Below, in pieces: positions 23,988 to 31,685 of a stretch of DNA of 32,710 nt. Source of the DNA: an uncultured Prevotella sp. (GTDB taxonomy: Bacteria; Bacteroidota; Bacteroidia; Bacteroidales; Bacteroidaceae); contig URLQ01000011.1 in NCBI GenBank assembly GCA_900548745.1, positions 1 to 32,710 of the forward strand, written 5' to 3'. A program made the position numbers and the translations under genes. The number at the start of each line of letters is the position of its first letter. The stretch's first letter is position 1. Under the pieces are notes generated by a model. The model did no database searches. It was given only the letters and a program-made list of their open reading frames with translations, and was not told where the DNA came from.

Positions 23988-26186
23988 TTATTTGTTTTCA
24001 ATTATTGTTCCGTTTTTTATTTCCGCTTCAACCGTCCTGCCGCCGGTGGCTTTCAGACGGAATTTGGCATTGATGTTCTTTGGCCATGCCGGGAAGAGCA
24101 GCAGTCCGCCGTCGGGTTTCTCCTGCAGCAGCATCTCCTGCAAGCCAATCATCGACGCACCGCCCTTGTTGCAGTCGGGAGCCCAGTCGTAGCCTGGGTC
24201 CCAGAAGGCAGGAAAGCGGTATGGCCCGTCGGCGAGTTTCTCCCGGTTCAGCTTGAAGGCTTCGTCGGTCAGTCCGAGGCAAGCCGCCCAGATGTTGTCC
24301 TGTTTCCATCCCTTTGTGGAGTGCATCTCCACGGCGTGCGGGTCTTTCAGGTAGGTGTTTTGTGCAATATGCAGATTCTCTCTGCCCATGCCATACACTC
24401 TCCATGGGAAGACGGGATAGAGCTGTGGCGTCTCTATGTTCTGGATTCTTGCCCATACGATGGCAGGGGCGATACATGTGTCGCCCTCTATTGTGCGTAG
24501 CGGGATAGGGGGGATGCGCGAGAGAAAGTTGTTGAGGCTGTCGCCTTTGTATTCTATCCATTGTTCCGCCACGGTCTTCAGTGCGGCAATTACGCTCGAC
24601 GGGTTGTATGCCATCTTGTAGGTCTCGCAGCCCGACGAGGGGTAGAGCATCAGTTTTCCGTCGGCATTGAGCGGCTTTACGCCAAGCTTCTTGGCTATGT
24701 ACTGGTAGTGCTCGTCGAAGAAGATGAGCGTCTGGCGTATCAGCGGTTCATATTCCGCGATGTCCATGCCGCTGTATTTATGAGCCTGCATTATCATGGA
24801 ACAGAACTCAAGAGCCGTGTCCCACTGATATTCCAGCCATGCGTTGCGGTCCATGCCCGGGTCGTCGCCGGGTTTGTGTTTGCCGTATTCGGTGGGGTTG
24901 GGCAGTCCGCAGTTCTCTATCTGTTCGGAGAATGATGCCCCGTCGTGGTTCCAATAGAACTTTGTGCGCCTTGTGGCGTTGGGCAGCATCCGCAGATAGG
25001 TGTCGAACTGTGCCTTCATCATATCCGTGTCACCGCTTTTGAGCATCGGCCAGTATACGAGGCGCTGGTTCTGCGCCGTCATGGTGCCGCCGCCCCACTT
25101 GCGGAAGTCGGGAGTGAAGGGGCATTTCGGGTCGGCATATACAGGGTCGAAGGTGAAGAGCGAGCCGTTGAACTTCGTGGGATATTCGCCGTAGGCGTTG
25201 CAGCCGAGCATATAGCGGAAGAGTTCATAGTTGCGTGCCATTGTGGCTCCTTCGCCTTCGGCTGTGATAAAGCTGCGCTGCCAGAACTGGTGCCACCACT
25301 TGGTACTCTGTGCTTTTGATTTCTTTGCCGACAGGGCGGTGCTTGTTGTCTCGCCGGTATAGAGGTCGATGCTGACGGTAGCTTGTCTGATGCCGGTGGC
25401 GCTGTAGTGCCATGCCTTGTAGTCGGTGGATGCGTAGGTGCCTGTAGACGTGCCGGTGAACCTGAAGCCGGGCATAGTGATGCTTCCGCCGAATGTCTTT
25501 CCGCCTATGGGGTTATATAACTCATCCTTTATGGCATCGAGTCCCTCGCGGCTTACGGTATAGTCGAAAACGGTATAGCTGCGGTTCGTGTGCCAGAAGT
25601 CAATACTGTTTTTTGCAGCCTTGATGGAGTCGGCAAAGGTGGTGCAGTCGGCTGGTATGTTCCATTTGTAGGAGCCTTGCTGACATTCGGCTTTGGTCAC
25701 GGGGCGGTCTTTATATCTCCACGACTCATAGCTCAGTGTGGCGTCGGCTTTATGTGTAGCGTTCATCTCCACAAACACCTTCGGCTGGTATACGTCAGCC
25801 CAGAGGCGGATGCTAATGCCTTTACCTTTTATATATATAGCACCGTCGTTGAGACAGAGCCGCTGTTCGAAGTCGGTGCCGCTGAACGGTTGTCCTTTTA
25901 TGTTCAGACGGAAGCGTCCAGCCTTGAGCAGAGTGTTGTTCTCGTCGAGCATTCCGCTTTTGGAAACATAGAAGAGTATGTCGCCGTTCTCCACCCACAC
26001 GTTCATTCCCACATCGTGACCGCCGCAAGGCATCGAACCGGATGAGTTCTGGCTCTGCGTGGTCCATACGTAGTCCTTGGGCTTATAGTCGGCAACGGGC
26101 TTTCCGGCATACATGCTTGTGTATGCCAGTAGTCCGCACGATGCTGCAATAGCCCTTGTAAATATTCTGTCTGTTGTGATATTCAT
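23988..26186 (-). CDS. DUF5703-domain glycoside-hydrolase-like protein, exported
   Basis: The product is 732 aa with an N-terminal signal (FTRAIAASCGLLAYTSMYAG). The next part, NSSGSMPCGGHDVGMNVWVENGDILFYVSKSGMLDENNTLLKAGRFRLNI, is what I remember for the DUF5703 domain found ahead of GH95-like (alpha/alpha)6 barrels. The barrel region has FYWNHDGASFSEQIENCGLPNP, DRNAWLEYQWDTALEFCSMIM and LYPSSGCETYKMAYNPSSVIAALKTV. It ends with a beta-sandwich (GGLLLFPAWPKNINAKFRLKATGGRTVEAEI), as in GH95 enzymes. A hydrolase acting with the adjacent rhamnosidase is likely; the linkage is unknown. No promoter of the standard form was found within 100 bp upstream. Confidence 0.75.
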   Translation of the reverse strand: MNITTDRIFTRAIAASCGLLAYTSMYAGKPVADYKPKDYVWTTQSQNSSGSMPCGGHDVGMNVWVENGDILFYVSKSGMLDENNTLLKAGRFRLNIKGQPFSGTDFEQRLCLNDGAIYIKGKGISIRLWADVYQPKVFVEMNATHKADATLSYESWRYKDRPVTKAECQQGSYKWNIPADCTTFADSIKAAKNSIDFWHTNRSYTVFDYTVSREGLDAIKDELYNPIGGKTFGGSITMPGFRFTGTSTGTYASTDYKAWHYSATGIRQATVSIDLYTGETTSTALSAKKSKAQSTKWWHQFWQRSFITAEGEGATMARNYELFRYMLGCNAYGEYPTKFNGSLFTFDPVYADPKCPFTPDFRKWGGGTMTAQNQRLVYWPMLKSGDTDMMKAQFDTYLRMLPNATRRTKFYWNHDGASFSEQIENCGLPNPTEYGKHKPGDDPGMDRNAWLEYQWDTALEFCSMIMQAHKYSGMDIAEYEPLIRQTLIFFDEHYQYIAKKLGVKPLNADGKLMLYPSSGCETYKMAYNPSSVIAALKTVAEQWIEYKGDSLNNFLSRIPPIPLRTIEGDTCIAPAIVWARIQNIETPQLYPVFPWRVYGMGRENLHIAQNTYLKDPHAVEMHSTKGWKQDNIWAACLGLTDEAFKLNREKLADGPYRFPAFWDPGYDWAPDCNKGGASMIGLQEMLLQEKPDGGLLLFPAWPKNINAKFRLKATGGRTVEAEIKNGTIIENK

Positions 26187-26331
26187 CTGTTGTTGCTATA
26201 TTGGATAGTATTCTGTTCTATATAAAGACGTTTCACAATGTCTTTTGTAATGTTAGACTACAGACGAACATTAGGTTCTGCTATAATGAATCTTATTCGT
26301 GCGAGATTACGTGTATAAATATACGTTATGA

Positions 26332-26555
26332 GAAATCTATAGCGAAGATGCTGAATTGTACAGAAAGCTCGCATAGAACAGAACTTGACGCAAGAACAAC
26401 TTGGTGAGCGTATCGGAGTGAAAAGAGCGCAAATATCTCGATTGGAAAGAGGTTATAGCATAACTATTCCAACTATGAGAAGAGTGTTCAAGGCATTGGG
26501 TGTAGTAACTGCAACCATTGACTTGGGAATTGCAGGGAAAGTCGCACTATGGTAG
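26332..26555 (+). pseudogene. Remnant of an XRE-family (HigA-like) antitoxin/regulator
   Basis: The frame 26355-26555 encodes ARIEQNLTQEQLGERIGVKRAQISRLERG..., a complete HTH_3 helix-turn-helix, then ITIPTMRRVFKALGVVTATIDLGIAGKVALW and a stop. It has no in-frame start codon. Upstream, another frame (26332-26373) reads EIYSEDAELYRKLA before a stop, which looks like the preceding helix of the same protein. The gene therefore carries a frameshift near 26370 and has lost its 5' part. Such proteins are usually the antitoxin of a HigBA-type pair; no toxin partner remains here. Confidence 0.7.
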
Positions 26556-26574
26556 TTTTTTTTCTGCTAAAAAG

Positions 26575-26605
26575 TTTGTATTATCAATGATTATTCGTAT
26601 CTTTG
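26575..26605 (+). promoter_or_regulatory. Promoter of the degenerate AbiF module (copy 1)
   Basis: TTTG (26575-26578), exactly 19 nt, TATCTTTG (26598-26605), a consensus Bacteroidetes promoter. The surrounding AAAAAG before the -33 box and GCAGC after the -7 box are shared with the intact module at 27807-27837. Confidence 0.75.
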
Positions 26606-26610
26606 CAGCA

Positions 26611-26660
26611 CGAGAACCCGCCAAGCCTCTCAACGATGCTCAAATGTGCGGGTCGTTTTT
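26611..26660 (+). ncRNA. Structured leader RNA of the degenerate AbiF module (copy 1)
   Basis: Stem ACCCGC (26616-26621) with GCGGGT (26648-26653) and a 26-nt loop containing AGCCTCTCAACGATGCT, followed by CGTTTTTG. It begins within about 10 nt of the predicted transcription start. Compared with the intact copy at 27849-27884, four of six stem pairs differ yet all pair, while AGCCTCTywACrATGCTyAAAT in the loop is conserved. Confidence 0.7.
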
Positions 26661-26674
26661 GTTTTTATGGGTAT

Positions 26675-27060
26675 ATGGCAACAAGGATTCCGTTTATAAA
26701 AACATATTCCACCCCACATGAGTTATTGCAGCTTCTCAAAACAAGAGGTATGGAAGAATCTTGGCTTACCATTATCACAGAACAAGAAACTCATGTTGTC
26801 ATCATGCACGTGAATGGAATAGGGTGTTCTCTATTCGTGCTACCATGCCAATCAGAATGTCACGTCCTTGGATTACCTTGCCGACAGATCCTTTGAAAGT
26901 GTACTTTGATATGTGCATCATCAAGTACTTTCTTGACATCATATCTCCAAATAACGATATGCTTGATAAGATGAACAGACTTTTTGCTACATTTCCAGAA
27001 GTAGATAAGGCTGCCCTGGGTTTTCCTTCTGGTTGGGAAAATGAACCATTGTGGCAATAA
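26675..27060 (+). pseudogene. Degenerate Abi_2/AbiF HEPN gene with internal deletion and frameshift
   Basis: From the ATG at 26675 the frame reads MATRIPFIKTYSTPHELLQLLKTRGM, matching residues 1-25 of the intact AbiF at 27904. It then joins directly to EESWLTIIT, which corresponds to residues around 200 of the intact protein, so about 170 codons are missing. A frameshift follows near 26775; in the other frame the match continues as RTRNSCCHHAREWNRV...MSRPWITLPTDPLKVYFDMCIIKYFLDIISPNNDMLDKMNRLFATFPEVDKAALGFPSGWENEPLW and a stop at 27060. The HEPN R-x4-H motif survives as RNSCCHH. Nucleotide divergence from the intact copy is large, so the two are old paralogues rather than a recent duplication. 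Confidence 0.88.
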
Positions 27061-27129
27061 AAGGCATATGGAGTGACTACTAACCACCCCACATCACCCA
27101 TATTTTCTGTAATTCTGGTGCAACAAAAG

Positions 27130-27235
27130 GTTAAAAACGTTAAATCTTTTCCTTTTCGTATCTAATCAGAATCCATATGGACACTTTCCTACCGTTTAGA
27201 GCGTATAATACTGATAATCAACTAATAATACATTC
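27130..27235. repeat. Shared 3' flank of AbiF module, copy 1
   Basis: It matches 31681-31787. The last 43 bases (27193-27235, beginning CGTTTAGAGCGTATAATACT and ending AATACATTC) are identical; the first part, GTTAAAAACGTTAAATC and following, is imperfect. In the intact module the repeat begins at the stop codon of the helicase gene (GGT TAA). Here the same GGTTAA is preceded by an open frame reading HIFCNSGATKG, possibly the last residue of a lost helicase gene. Confidence 0.85.
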
Positions 27236-27320
27236 AGGGTGTTGCGACAATCTTTCCTCTCAAATTAAATCCGACATTATTCAACGTTTTGGAAAAGAAG
27301 TTTTTGATAGATGGTTGTAA
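27177..27320 (+). CDS. Small ORF crossing the repeat, unrecognised
   Basis: A 47-aa frame starts at the ATG at 27177 inside the 3' flank repeat (MDTFLPFRAYNTDNQLIIHSG) and ends IIQRFGKEVFDRWL. The C-terminal half looks protein-like, and its stop overlaps the start of the next fragment (27311), as in translationally coupled genes. I recognise no family. It may be the tail of a truncated gene fused by chance to the repeat. Confidence 0.3.
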   Translation: MDTFLPFRAYNTDNQLIIHSGCCDNLSSQIKSDIIQRFGKEVFDRWL

Positions 27321-27472
27321 TTGAATCCAAGCGCAGGAAGAGCGAAAACATACTGAAGAAATACCCTGATGCGGTAATAGCTGATGTTGCAGGCCACCCA
27401 TGCGGAATTGGGGAAAACATGGGGGACTTTGTTCTTTTATCTGGATATCATCTTATGTTGTCTGAGGGTTAA
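27311..27472 (+). pseudogene. N-terminal fragment of a conserved hypothetical protein (possibly DUF6939)
   Basis: A 53-aa frame begins MVVIESKRRKSENILKKYPDAVIADV, a start I associate with a conserved Bacteroidetes hypothetical family (possibly the one called DUF6939) whose members are much longer. After IADV the sequence loses resemblance (AGHPCGIGENMGDF...) and soon stops, so this is likely a truncated or rearranged gene. Family naming is from memory and uncertain. Confidence 0.4.
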
Positions 27473-27780
27473 GGAAGGCAAGTGTGGACATGACAGAAAT
27501 GGGTAGTTAAAGCAAGCTTAGTCTATTGCGTTCTGCATTGCTTTGTTTGACAATCAGTTTGAAGTGGGGAAGTTCTTATAGCGTCAAAACGAAAGCGTAC
27601 ATTTACGCCTTATACTGTAGGTATGCCCAACCTCTGCCCATCGGGACTTTCGGTATGGGTATAGACGTTACATAGATAACACTTTTATCTTGCTTGGAAA
27701 CCACTTTGTTTGACTGGTAAAGTATGATTTTAAGTCCCGATTTAACATTATTAAATATAAATATATCAAAGAATTCCACT
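27473..27780. other. Non-coding stretch before the intact AbiF module
   Basis: No gene is supported. One hairpin is visible, TATGCCCA (about 27621) with TGGGTATA (about 27655), 8 bp including one G-T pair. The DNA is AT-rich like the rest of the island. Confidence 0.5.
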
Positions 27781-27806
27781 TTGGCATAATTTTTCTTGCC
27801 AAAAAG

Positions 27807-27837
27807 TTTGTATTCTCAACGATTATTTGTATTTTTG
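27807..27837 (+). promoter_or_regulatory. Promoter of the AbiF-TOTE module
   Basis: TTTG (27807-27810), exactly 19 nt, TATTTTTG (27830-27837). The predicted start is near 27843, immediately before the leader hairpin. The block from AAAAAG before the -33 box to GCAGC after the -7 box is shared with the degenerate copy at 26569-26609, so the promoter has been kept along with the RNA. Confidence 0.85.
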
Positions 27838-27842
27838 CAGCG

Positions 27843-27892
27843 TTAGTTCCAGCCGAGCCTCTTTACAATGCTTAAATAGGCTGGGCTTTTTT
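27843..27892 (+). ncRNA. AbiF-associated structured leader RNA
   Basis: Stem CCAGCC (27849-27854) with GGCTGG (27879-27884); inside it a second short helix GAGC (27855-27858) with GCTT (27870-27873, one G-U pair), leaving an 11-nt terminal loop and an AAATA bulge. A GGGCTTTTTTG U-tract follows, so most transcripts could stop here as a roughly 50-nt RNA and only read-through would give abiF mRNA. The degenerate copy at 26611-26660 supports the outer stem by compensatory changes at four of six pairs and conserves the loop. I recall published work in which AbiF-type HEPN toxins are paired with an upstream structured RNA; this element fits that role, as an inhibitor or guide of the HEPN protein. 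Confidence 0.75.
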
Positions 27893-27903
27893 GTTTATAA
27901 GCT

Positions 27904-28815
27904 ATGACAAAGAGAAATTTTGGAAAAGATTACAAGACTCCACGAGAACTTGTAACCTTATTGGAAAATCGTGGATTGATAATCAATGATAGGCAAAAGG
28001 CTCAATTGTATTTGGAGAGCATTGGCTATTATCGATTGTCTGCGTATATGCATCCTTTGTTGAAGACTCCAAAGATTCTTCATCTGTATAAGGCAGGTGC
28101 TACATTTAACAAAGTGATGATGCTTTATCGCTTTGACAAAAAGTTGCGCTTACTCCTTTTTAACGAGATTGAGAAGATCGAAATTGCTGTAAGAGAAGCC
28201 GTAATGAATATGACGGCTGAACGGACTGGTGATATATATTGGCTTACCAATTCAGCACATTTTCGTGATCAGTCCATTTTCGTCAATAGTATGGCAATGT
28301 TGTCGAAGGAGTATGAACGTTCTACTGAAGACTTTATAGAACACTTCAAAAGAACATATACAGAACCTTTTCCACCAGCATGGATTCTTGGTGAACTTCT
28401 CCCAATGGGTAGCGTGAATATGTACTACAGGAACTTGAAAGATAAAGGACTCAAAAAGCAGATCGCCAAGCGTTTCTGCCTTCATGCTCCAGTGTTTGAG
28501 TCTTGGCTTTCTGTGCTTACGCTTACTCGCAACGCTTGTTGTCATCACGCTCGTGTTTGGAACAAAGTCAACAAGATTATTCCAAATGATATGAGAGGCA
28601 TGACTCGTCCTTGGATTACTATTCCTGCGGACAAGCGAAGAATCTATTATAATATGTGCATCATCAAGTATTTCCTTGACATCATCTCTCCCAACAATGA
28701 CATGCTTGACAAAATGCACAATTTGTTCAGCAAGTTTCCAGAGATAGACCTGGCTGCTCTTGGATTCCCTGTTGGTTGGGAACAAGAACCGCTATGGATA
28801 CAGGCAAACAACTAA
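27904..28815 (+). CDS. Abi_2/AbiF-family HEPN protein (abortive infection RNase candidate)
   Basis: The product is 303 aa. The family start is clear: RNFGKDYKTPRELVTLLENRGLIINDRQKAQLYLESIGYYRLSAYMHPLL, the Abi_2 N-terminus, followed by LYRFDKKLRLLLFNEIEKIEIAVREAVMN. The C-terminal half has FESWLSVLTLTRNACCHHARVWNK, in which Arg209 and His214 form the R-x4-H motif of HEPN RNases, and CIIKYFLDIISPNNDMLDKM. Such proteins are thought to cleave RNA and shut down growth on phage attack. The start codon lies 12 nt after the U-tract of the leader RNA. The stop overlaps the start of the primase-helicase gene by 22 nt, so translation is coupled. The motif is intact, so the protein should be active, unlike the copy at 26675. 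Confidence 0.9.
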   Translation: MTKRNFGKDYKTPRELVTLLENRGLIINDRQKAQLYLESIGYYRLSAYMHPLLKTPKILHLYKAGATFNKVMMLYRFDKKLRLLLFNEIEKIEIAVREAVMNMTAERTGDIYWLTNSAHFRDQSIFVNSMAMLSKEYERSTEDFIEHFKRTYTEPFPPAWILGELLPMGSVNMYYRNLKDKGLKKQIAKRFCLHAPVFESWLSVLTLTRNACCHHARVWNKVNKIIPNDMRGMTRPWITIPADKRRIYYNMCIIKYFLDIISPNNDMLDKMHNLFSKFPEIDLAALGFPVGWEQEPLWIQANN

Positions 28816-31685
28816 ATGCAAATGAGCTTATTGCCAAGCTTCAAGAATTAGAGAAAGAAAATGCCAGGTTAAGAAAAATTCTTGATGTGCATGGAATACC
28901 ATACATTGTAACCGAGCCTAATGTCACAACGAAAGAAAGCCTACAAGCCATATTCCATACAGATTCAAAGCTGAGTCTACAGGAAAAGGTTGCGCTATTT
29001 CGTAGTGTTTTTCAAGGTCGTGATGATGTGTTTGCCAAGCGTTGGTATAGTTCAACAACCAATAAGTCTGGCTATCAGCCGGTGTGTGATAGAGAATGGA
29101 ATCGTGAATTTTGCGACAAACGAAAGTACAAATGTGCGGATTGTCCCAACAGGCAATTCGCTCCTTTGGCATACAACGACTTTTTCAATCATCTTGCAGG
29201 AAAGGATGCATGGGGACGTGATGTTATAGGACTTTATCCAATACGAAAGGATAACACTTGCAGTTTCCTTTGTACAGACTTTGATGACAAGAGTTGTGAA
29301 CATGGTTATAAGAATGATGTACTTGCCTTTGTAAATGTTTGCAAAACTTGGAATGTACCTTGCTACATCGAACGCTCACGTTCTGGCAATGGTGCTCACG
29401 TATGGATTTTCTTTGATACACCAGTAACTGCTTTCAAGGCACGCAAGTTGGGAAATGCCATTCTTACAGAAGCGATGAGTTGTGACGCTCACCTGTCTTT
29501 CAAGTCATACGACCGATTCTTTCCAAACCAAGACATCTTGCCCGAAGGAGGACTAGGCAATCTTGTAGCCTTGCCATTGCAGGGTATTGCTCGACGCAAA
29601 GGGAACAGTGTGTTTGTTGATGAAGACTTCAATGCGTATGCCGACCAATGGGAGATGTTGTCGCAAATCCATAAGTTATCAGAGGTAGAACTTGATTTGT
29701 TATTACAACTGCATGCGGTACCAACATTGGGAGAACTATCAAAGACCTGTGAGGAGAAACCTTGGGAGACTCCTCATATGGATGCTGTGCAATTTGAAGA
29801 CTATCCAAAACAAATCGTTCTGACAAGAGCGAATATGCTTTATGTTCCTTTAGCAAATCTATCTGCCAAATGTGTGAATGTTTTTAAACGCATAGCTGCT
29901 TTCCGTAATCCGGAGTTTTATGAAAAGCAAGGTATGCGCCTTTCTACCTATAATATCCCTCGCATCATTTCATGTTCGGAAATGACAGATGATTATCTTG
30001 CCCTTCCTCGTGGGTGTGAAGATGCTGTTTGTAGTATTCTAACCCAACATGGAGTAAAGGTAGTGATCTCAGACAAAACAAATCATGGGCATAATATCAA
30101 TGTTACATTCAGAGGATCTCTTCGGGAAGAACAGCAAAATGCAATGGAAGCATTTGTTGGACATAATATAGGAACTTTATCAGCAACAACAGCGTTTGGA
30201 AAGACAGTGTTTGCCATCGGAATGCTTGCAAGGAGAAAGGTGAACACCTTAATTCTTGTTCATAACAAGGCATTGCTGGAACAATGGAAAGAACGGTTGG
30301 AAACTTTCCTCAAGATAGATGAGACCATCGAAGAGCCAGTAGTCAAACGAGGAAGGAAAAAGAATTCTTCGGTCATTGGTTGTTTATATACAGGCAAGAA
30401 CACGTTGCATGGCATCATTGATATAGCTTTGATACAATCTTGTTTGAGCGATGGTGAAGCGAAGCCTTTTGTCAAGGATTACGGCATGGTGATAGTAGAT
30501 GAATGTCATCATGTATCCTCTGTCAGCTTCGAGCAAGTGCTTCGACAAGTAACAGCTACATACGTATATGGTTTGACAGCAACTCCTGTCAGAAAGGATG
30601 GGCATCAACCTATTATTTTCATGCAATGCGGAAAGATAAGATTCACAGCTGATGTCAAGAGCCAAATGGAAAATCAAACATTTAAACGTTTATTGATTCC
30701 AAGGTTTACATCATTCCGAAACATTTCGTCAGATAGCAAGACTTACGTTCAGGTTACACAAGACTTGTCCGAAGATAAGGTTAGGAATGAGTTCATCGTA
30801 GAAGATGTAAGAATTGCCATTCAAGAAGGTCGTACCCCATTGGTATTAACCACTCGCACTGCTCATGTCAAGGCGTTGGCACAAATGCTTATTCCATTTG
30901 CAGACCATGTCATTCAACTCATTGGAGCTGATTCTGCTAAAGAAAAGCGTCTTGCATTACAAAATCTACAGTCAATGCCCACATCAGAATCACTTGTGAT
31001 TGTGGCTACAGGAAAGTATGTAGGAGAAGGGTTTGATTATCCTCGCCTTGATACACTGTTCCTTACTATGCCTATAGCTTGGAAAGGAAACGTGGAGCAA
31101 TATGCTGGGCGTTTGCATAGGGAATACGCAGGAAAGAACGAAGTGCGTATTTATGATTATGTGGATGTTCATGTCCCACTTTGTGACTCTATGTATCGTA
31201 AACGGCTAAAAGGGTATTTAAGAGCAGGATACGGAAAGTATGTGAAATCATCCACGCTTGACAAAAATCCCCAAGAACTGATATATGAACGAAACAAATA
31301 CGAAGCGACATTTCGGAATGATTTGGCAAAAGCCCAGTACTCTGTCATCATCGCAGTCACAAAAGTAAAGTTCAAATACAAGCCCGTTATCATGTCAACA
31401 CTTGCAAACATTATTCATAATGGTGTTACTGTTGCTGTACATATCAAAGAGGAAGGGGCTAATGAGATAGAACTTAAAAATGCAGGAATGGATGTGGTGT
31501 GCAACAAAGAACAAACTCTGCAATGCGCCATCATAGACAAATCTATTGTCTGGTATGGGAACATTAACTTCTTTGGTTACAATTCGGAAACAAACAATGT
31601 TATGCGAATCGCTGACCACAAAATAGCCAACGAAATGATAGAAATACTATACTCAGACACTGGAAATGATGTAAATGGAGGTTAA
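28794..31685 (+). CDS. TOTE-type primase-helicase with PLD-like C-terminus
   Basis: The product is 963 aa. The ATG at 28794 is preferred; a TTG 18 nt earlier is possible. Order of parts: coiled coil (residues about 5-30); four-Cys zinc site (Cys98, 107, 114, 117); archaeo-eukaryotic primase domain with CTDFDD (Asp162, Asp164) and GAHVWIFF (His202), the metal and nucleotide residues of TOTE conflict-system primases; superfamily 2 helicase with Walker A AFGKT (Lys470), DECHH (Asp569-His572), GLTATP, and motif VI QYAGRLHRE (Arg773, Arg776). The last 100 residues resemble a phospholipase D-like domain (CAIIDKSIVWYGNINFFGY, Asp915), but the HxK of the HKD motif is missing. It probably senses or remodels invading nucleic acid and works with the AbiF protein. 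Confidence 0.88.
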   Translation: MDTGKQLNANELIAKLQELEKENARLRKILDVHGIPYIVTEPNVTTKESLQAIFHTDSKLSLQEKVALFRSVFQGRDDVFAKRWYSSTTNKSGYQPVCDREWNREFCDKRKYKCADCPNRQFAPLAYNDFFNHLAGKDAWGRDVIGLYPIRKDNTCSFLCTDFDDKSCEHGYKNDVLAFVNVCKTWNVPCYIERSRSGNGAHVWIFFDTPVTAFKARKLGNAILTEAMSCDAHLSFKSYDRFFPNQDILPEGGLGNLVALPLQGIARRKGNSVFVDEDFNAYADQWEMLSQIHKLSEVELDLLLQLHAVPTLGELSKTCEEKPWETPHMDAVQFEDYPKQIVLTRANMLYVPLANLSAKCVNVFKRIAAFRNPEFYEKQGMRLSTYNIPRIISCSEMTDDYLALPRGCEDAVCSILTQHGVKVVISDKTNHGHNINVTFRGSLREEQQNAMEAFVGHNIGTLSATTAFGKTVFAIGMLARRKVNTLILVHNKALLEQWKERLETFLKIDETIEEPVVKRGRKKNSSVIGCLYTGKNTLHGIIDIALIQSCLSDGEAKPFVKDYGMVIVDECHHVSSVSFEQVLRQVTATYVYGLTATPVRKDGHQPIIFMQCGKIRFTADVKSQMENQTFKRLLIPRFTSFRNISSDSKTYVQVTQDLSEDKVRNEFIVEDVRIAIQEGRTPLVLTTRTAHVKALAQMLIPFADHVIQLIGADSAKEKRLALQNLQSMPTSESLVIVATGKYVGEGFDYPRLDTLFLTMPIAWKGNVEQYAGRLHREYAGKNEVRIYDYVDVHVPLCDSMYRKRLKGYLRAGYGKYVKSSTLDKNPQELIYERNKYEATFRNDLAKAQYSVIIAVTKVKFKYKPVIMSTLANIIHNGVTVAVHIKEEGANEIELKNAGMDVVCNKEQTLQCAIIDKSIVWYGNINFFGYNSETNNVMRIADHKIANEMIEILYSDTGNDVNGG

